Below are positions 61,301-64,000 of a stretch of 64,000 nucleotides of DNA, in pieces. The notes beneath the pieces were generated by a model. The model worked only from the letters and a program-made list of their open reading frames with translations, ran no database searches and was not told where the DNA came from. Origin of the DNA: Spirodela intermedia (taxonomy: Eukaryota > Streptophyta > Magnoliopsida > Alismatales > Araceae). The stretch spans positions 4,474,759 to 4,538,758 of the forward strand of contig LR746266.1 in NCBI GenBank assembly GCA_902729315.2, in the 5' to 3' direction. Position 1 is the first letter of the stretch, and every line of letters starts with the position of its first letter. The position numbers and the translations under genes were made by a program.

Positions 61301-63364
61301 CCTTTGACAACAAATCGTCAACTCGTTGACCTCCACCCGCCCGTAAGAAGAGCCCATAAGTTCAAATCGGGAAGGGAGAGAAAAATGAAAGCCCTTTTTT
61401 CGGGTGCAGGATCTGCACCCCGCTGTAGATCTTGGCGTTGTACCGGCAGCCGCCCGACCGCATGCCAGCAGACCCAGAACTTCCGGGACGCTGTGGGACT
61501 CTGCAGGCCGACAGTCCCTGCCCGGGCCACGGCCCGCGTGGGGCGATCGTCAACCGGTTTCTCCGTGCCGTTTAATCCTCCCCCACAAACACCCACCAAC
61601 CACGTTCCCTTACGGCCCTCGTTGCACCCAGAAAAAATCAAACTTGGGCAGAATTGTGGTCAGTCGATTATTGTGCCACCCCGCCCAGATTTCGGAGCCG
61701 CCCCCGCGCTGGACCACGGCCGCCATCTTGGCCCATGCGGTACAGCTCACGGCCATGTGCTGCGGCGGGCGAGCTGCTCCGGCGGCGCAGAGAGGTAAAA
61801 TAAAACCTGGAGGGCGATTCGGTTTCACCCGCCGTCGATTGAAGAGGCCTGCCCTTGTCGGGACGAAGGAGAGAGAGCCCGGCGCCGCAGAAACCGCGGC
61901 TTCGGGAAAGAGAAGCTGCGGGGACAGCGGCGCAGGTGAATGTCCTAGCAGCGCGGGGGCGGCTACCACGTGACTGCCGCAGCGCTGGTCCGCGGGTCGG
62001 GCGACCGCACCTGTCCCTGTTTGACTCGATTACGCGACCGGGCGCATAATTGGAACCAATCGAGGTGGAGCCACCAGCGTACACCAAGAGGCGCGTGTGG
62101 TGCACAGCGGGCGGCGTGGCGCGGCAGGGAGCTCGAATTGTCCTGCTCTCCCAATCTCCTTGTTGGGTCCTTGTTGTGATGGTTATCATTAAATGCCTGT
62201 CATAGCTGAGCGGGAAACGCGAGGCCATTTTTCACGGTTCTATCCTCCGAGACTTAATGGCTGGTCTTGCGAAAAAGGCAGAGGTACCATCATTGACTTC
62301 AGTCACAAGATGAGAGTCTGCGGCCGCCACGTGAGTAGGTGATGAGGCTACATCGGGGGGGCATATATGCCGAGATATTGTTGCAACGATGCCCACGTCT
62401 GGTGCACTCGCCGTTGGAGACCACGTCGGATGGATATAATAATGATCATAATAATCATACGCCAAGTGGCAGGACATATGACGCATGCATGCGAAGACGG
62501 AGCATTCCGGGGGGCTCCCCCCCTCCCCGGCAGACTTCCTTGTGCGTGCGGAACTCTACTTGGCCGACCCAGCGGACCCTGCCTAACTCCACGCAGCTCA
62601 ATGTTCATGGGCATCCCAACGCGCCACGTGATCCCCGGGGTGGTTGAGTCCGAGCCGAGCCAATCGGCTCAGATTGGCGGGCAGCAGCTGCGCCCGCGTG
62701 TGCCCCAGCGGTGGGGACTGTCCGGCCGAAAGGACGACGACTCCAGGAAATTACAAGTGGGCGGGCGCGGTTGGCGGATGATTATTCGTGGCTCTTTATC
62801 CCGTGGCACGTGGCAGGGCATCGCATTTAAGATTAAAAAAACGAGGCATTTAATAGATCATTTTTATCGCCCCAATAATGAGCTCTCTGCTAGCGTTTGC
62901 TCTCGCTCGCGATCTCAGTAGGCTTACCTGGACGACAAGCCCTGAAAGCGACGCAAAAAGGACCGACTGGATGGAGGTTAACCGAGATCTCGACCCACGT
63001 AACCCCCCACCCCCCCCCCGGGTGCGAGCCGCCCAATCTCCGCCGGTTCATCGTTATCCCGACTTCCCAGGCGTCTGGATGTGCCACGTGGACTTGACAT
63101 GACCGGTTGACAAGCTGACGAAGACCGACATGTTGGGCCCACATGTCCCGGAACGGCTCGACCGTGAGGAGGTCTCGGGGCCCCCTGCTCCTCCCCAGTC
63201 CTACATGGTAAACGACGGAGCCGGTGGCAAGGACGTGCATGGTGCTATCCTGCTCCAATCGGTCGTCTAGCTGGGCACTCAGCGTCATTGATAGCAAGGC
63301 AGGCGGATGACGCTATGGATGACCTTGCGAGTGGCCATCCCCTCCCTTCCTCCCTCCCTCTCCC

Positions 63365-63370
63365 TATAAA
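63365..63370 (+). promoter_or_regulatory. TATA box of the GH3 gene
   Basis: TATAAA in the context CTCCCTATAAATTCGG, 189 nt before the ATG at 63554, giving a leader of about 160 nt dominated by a CT tract. Confidence 0.7.
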
Positions 63371-63410
63371 TTCGGACCCTACCCCATTCCCTCTTAACCA
63401 TTGCTACCGT

Positions 63411-63420
63411 CTCTCTCTAC

Positions 63421-63473
<53 letters not shown>
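63411..63473. repeat. (CT)n microsatellite in the GH3 5' leader
   Basis: About 28 CT units with an ACGT interruption near the start, ending at CACTCAC, between the TATA box and the start codon. Confidence 0.93.
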
Positions 63474-63475
<2 letters not shown>

Positions 63476-63553
63476 ACTTTCTCTCTCAGAGCACCGTCTT
63501 TCCCTCCTCTCCGTCGATTCCGGGAACCGGTCTTCGAGTTCCCAACTGTTGCC

Positions 63554-64000
63554 ATGGCCGTCGACTCGACCATTTCATCTCCTCTGGGCCCGCCTGCGTG
63601 CGAGAACGATGCCAAGAAGCTCCAATTCATAGAAGAGATGACCAGAAACACCGACCGGGTGCAGGAGACCGTACTGGCGGAGATTTTGAACCAGAACGCG
63701 GAGGCGGAGTACCTGAAGCGGTACAGTCTCGCCGGAGATACTGACCGAAAGACGTTCAAGGCCAAACTCCCGGTGATCACTTACGAGGACCTCCAGCCGG
63801 AGATCCAGCGCATCGCCAACGGGGACCGGTCGCCCATCCTCTCTTCTCATCCCATTACCGAATTCCTGACCAGGTACGAAAATTATCTCCCACCAGCGAT
63901 CAAAAAATATTCGGGTGGGCTCGACAATCGTTAGAATATCATCCTCGATGACGTTCATGTGATCTCGCAGCTCTGGGACCTCGGCCGGTGAGCGGAAGCT
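63554..64000 (+). CDS. GH3 indole-3-acetic acid-amido synthetase, 5' part only
   Basis: Exon 1 is 63554-63873 and exon 2 starts at 63971 after CTCGCAG, running off the window. The 119 visible residues read [60 protein letters not shown] and [18 protein letters not shown]. The end is the first ATP/AMP-binding motif ([10 protein letters not shown]) of the adenylate-forming GH3 family. Group II members conjugate auxin to amino acids and are early auxin-induced genes; the sequence is closest to that group by memory. The ATG has a good GCCATGG context; the intron (63874-63970) has a GTACGA donor. Confidence 0.94.

Larger units (their letters stand above)
61301..63553 (+). promoter_or_regulatory. 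GC-rich GH3 promoter region with G-box cluster
   Basis: No gene is recognised despite long GC-rich frames. Five exact CACGTG G-boxes occur at 61967-61972, 62328-62333, 62625-62630, 62807-62812 and 63085-63090, sites for bHLH (PIF) and bZIP (ABF) factors. An inverted pair of ARF-type cores (GACA/TGTC) sits at 63127-63147. TATAAA is at 63365. Together this fits an auxin-, light- or ABA-responsive promoter; binding is inferred from motifs alone. Confidence 0.55.

Noticed and set aside
61280-62921. Several 100-190 residue frames in the GC-rich GH3 upstream region
   Set aside because: Both strands are open because GC content removes stops; none shows a domain or splice-consistent structure.
1-64000. 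CRISPR arrays, operons, phage or bacterial defence systems
   Set aside because: Spliced plant genes throughout; the only regular repeats are microsatellites and one 75-bp coding duplication, none with spacer-repeat structure.

Overview
This window is nuclear DNA from a flowering plant. Almost every gene is split by GT-AG introns, the proteins are plant families (plastid-type chorismate mutase, phytocyanin, CNGC2, GH3, HAT3.1, cyclin A3, plant PTEN1, chloroplast MinE), and many coding exons are strongly GC-rich (CNGC2, the nodulin-related pair, the 529-residue single-exon gene) while introns and spacers are AT-rich. That contrast, the compact spacing (14 gene models in 64 kb, almost no recognisable transposons) and the abundance of long GA/CT microsatellites fit a small monocot genome. 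The species cannot be decided from the sequence, and the monocot call is an inference. All exon boundaries come from reading splice sites and checking that phases join; none is transcript-supported.

Layout. 1-986 (+): 3' end of a chorismate mutase gene. 1886-2505 (+): early nodulin-like/lamin-like phytocyanin. 3358-7750 (-): seven-exon DUF155/RETARDED ROOT GROWTH-like mitochondrial protein, with a fragment of a glucose-6-phosphate isomerase gene inside intron 2. 8085-9905 (+): chloroplast MinE, head-to-head with the previous gene. 10726-13562 (+): SpoU/TrmH-type RNA methyltransferase with a probable GC-AG intron and an LTR-element scrap in intron 4. 14849-15304 and 17256-17732 (+): two tandem nodulin-related proteins. 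17981-22195 (-): PTEN1-type phosphatase. 26038-28885 (+): CNGC2/DND1 cyclic-nucleotide-gated channel. 29080-30669 (-): single-exon plant protein of unknown function. 30996-38104 (-): GH95 alpha-L-fucosidase (AXY8/FUC95A type). 40761-43328 (+): YqgF/RuvX-type nuclease. 44878-45468 (+): one-finger C2H2 repressor with an EAR motif. 46731-48506 (-): A3-type cyclin. 50391-59316 (-): PHD-homeodomain protein HAT3.1. 63554-64000 (+): start of a GH3 auxin-amido synthetase.

The genes do not form a pathway or operon; this is ordinary euchromatin with independently regulated genes. Several arrangements may matter for regulation: two divergent pairs (RRG-like/MinE, about 330 bp apart; FUC95A/YqgF), one convergent pair about 190 bp apart (CNGC2 and the unknown gene), and a tandem duplicate pair. 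I found no new multi-gene system. The points most worth checking are the isomerase fragment nested in an intron, the GC-AG intron, an in-frame 75-bp duplication in HAT3.1, a G-quadruplex-like leader in CNGC2, the stop-interrupted leader reading frame upstream of the YqgF gene, and the GH3 promoter palindrome.
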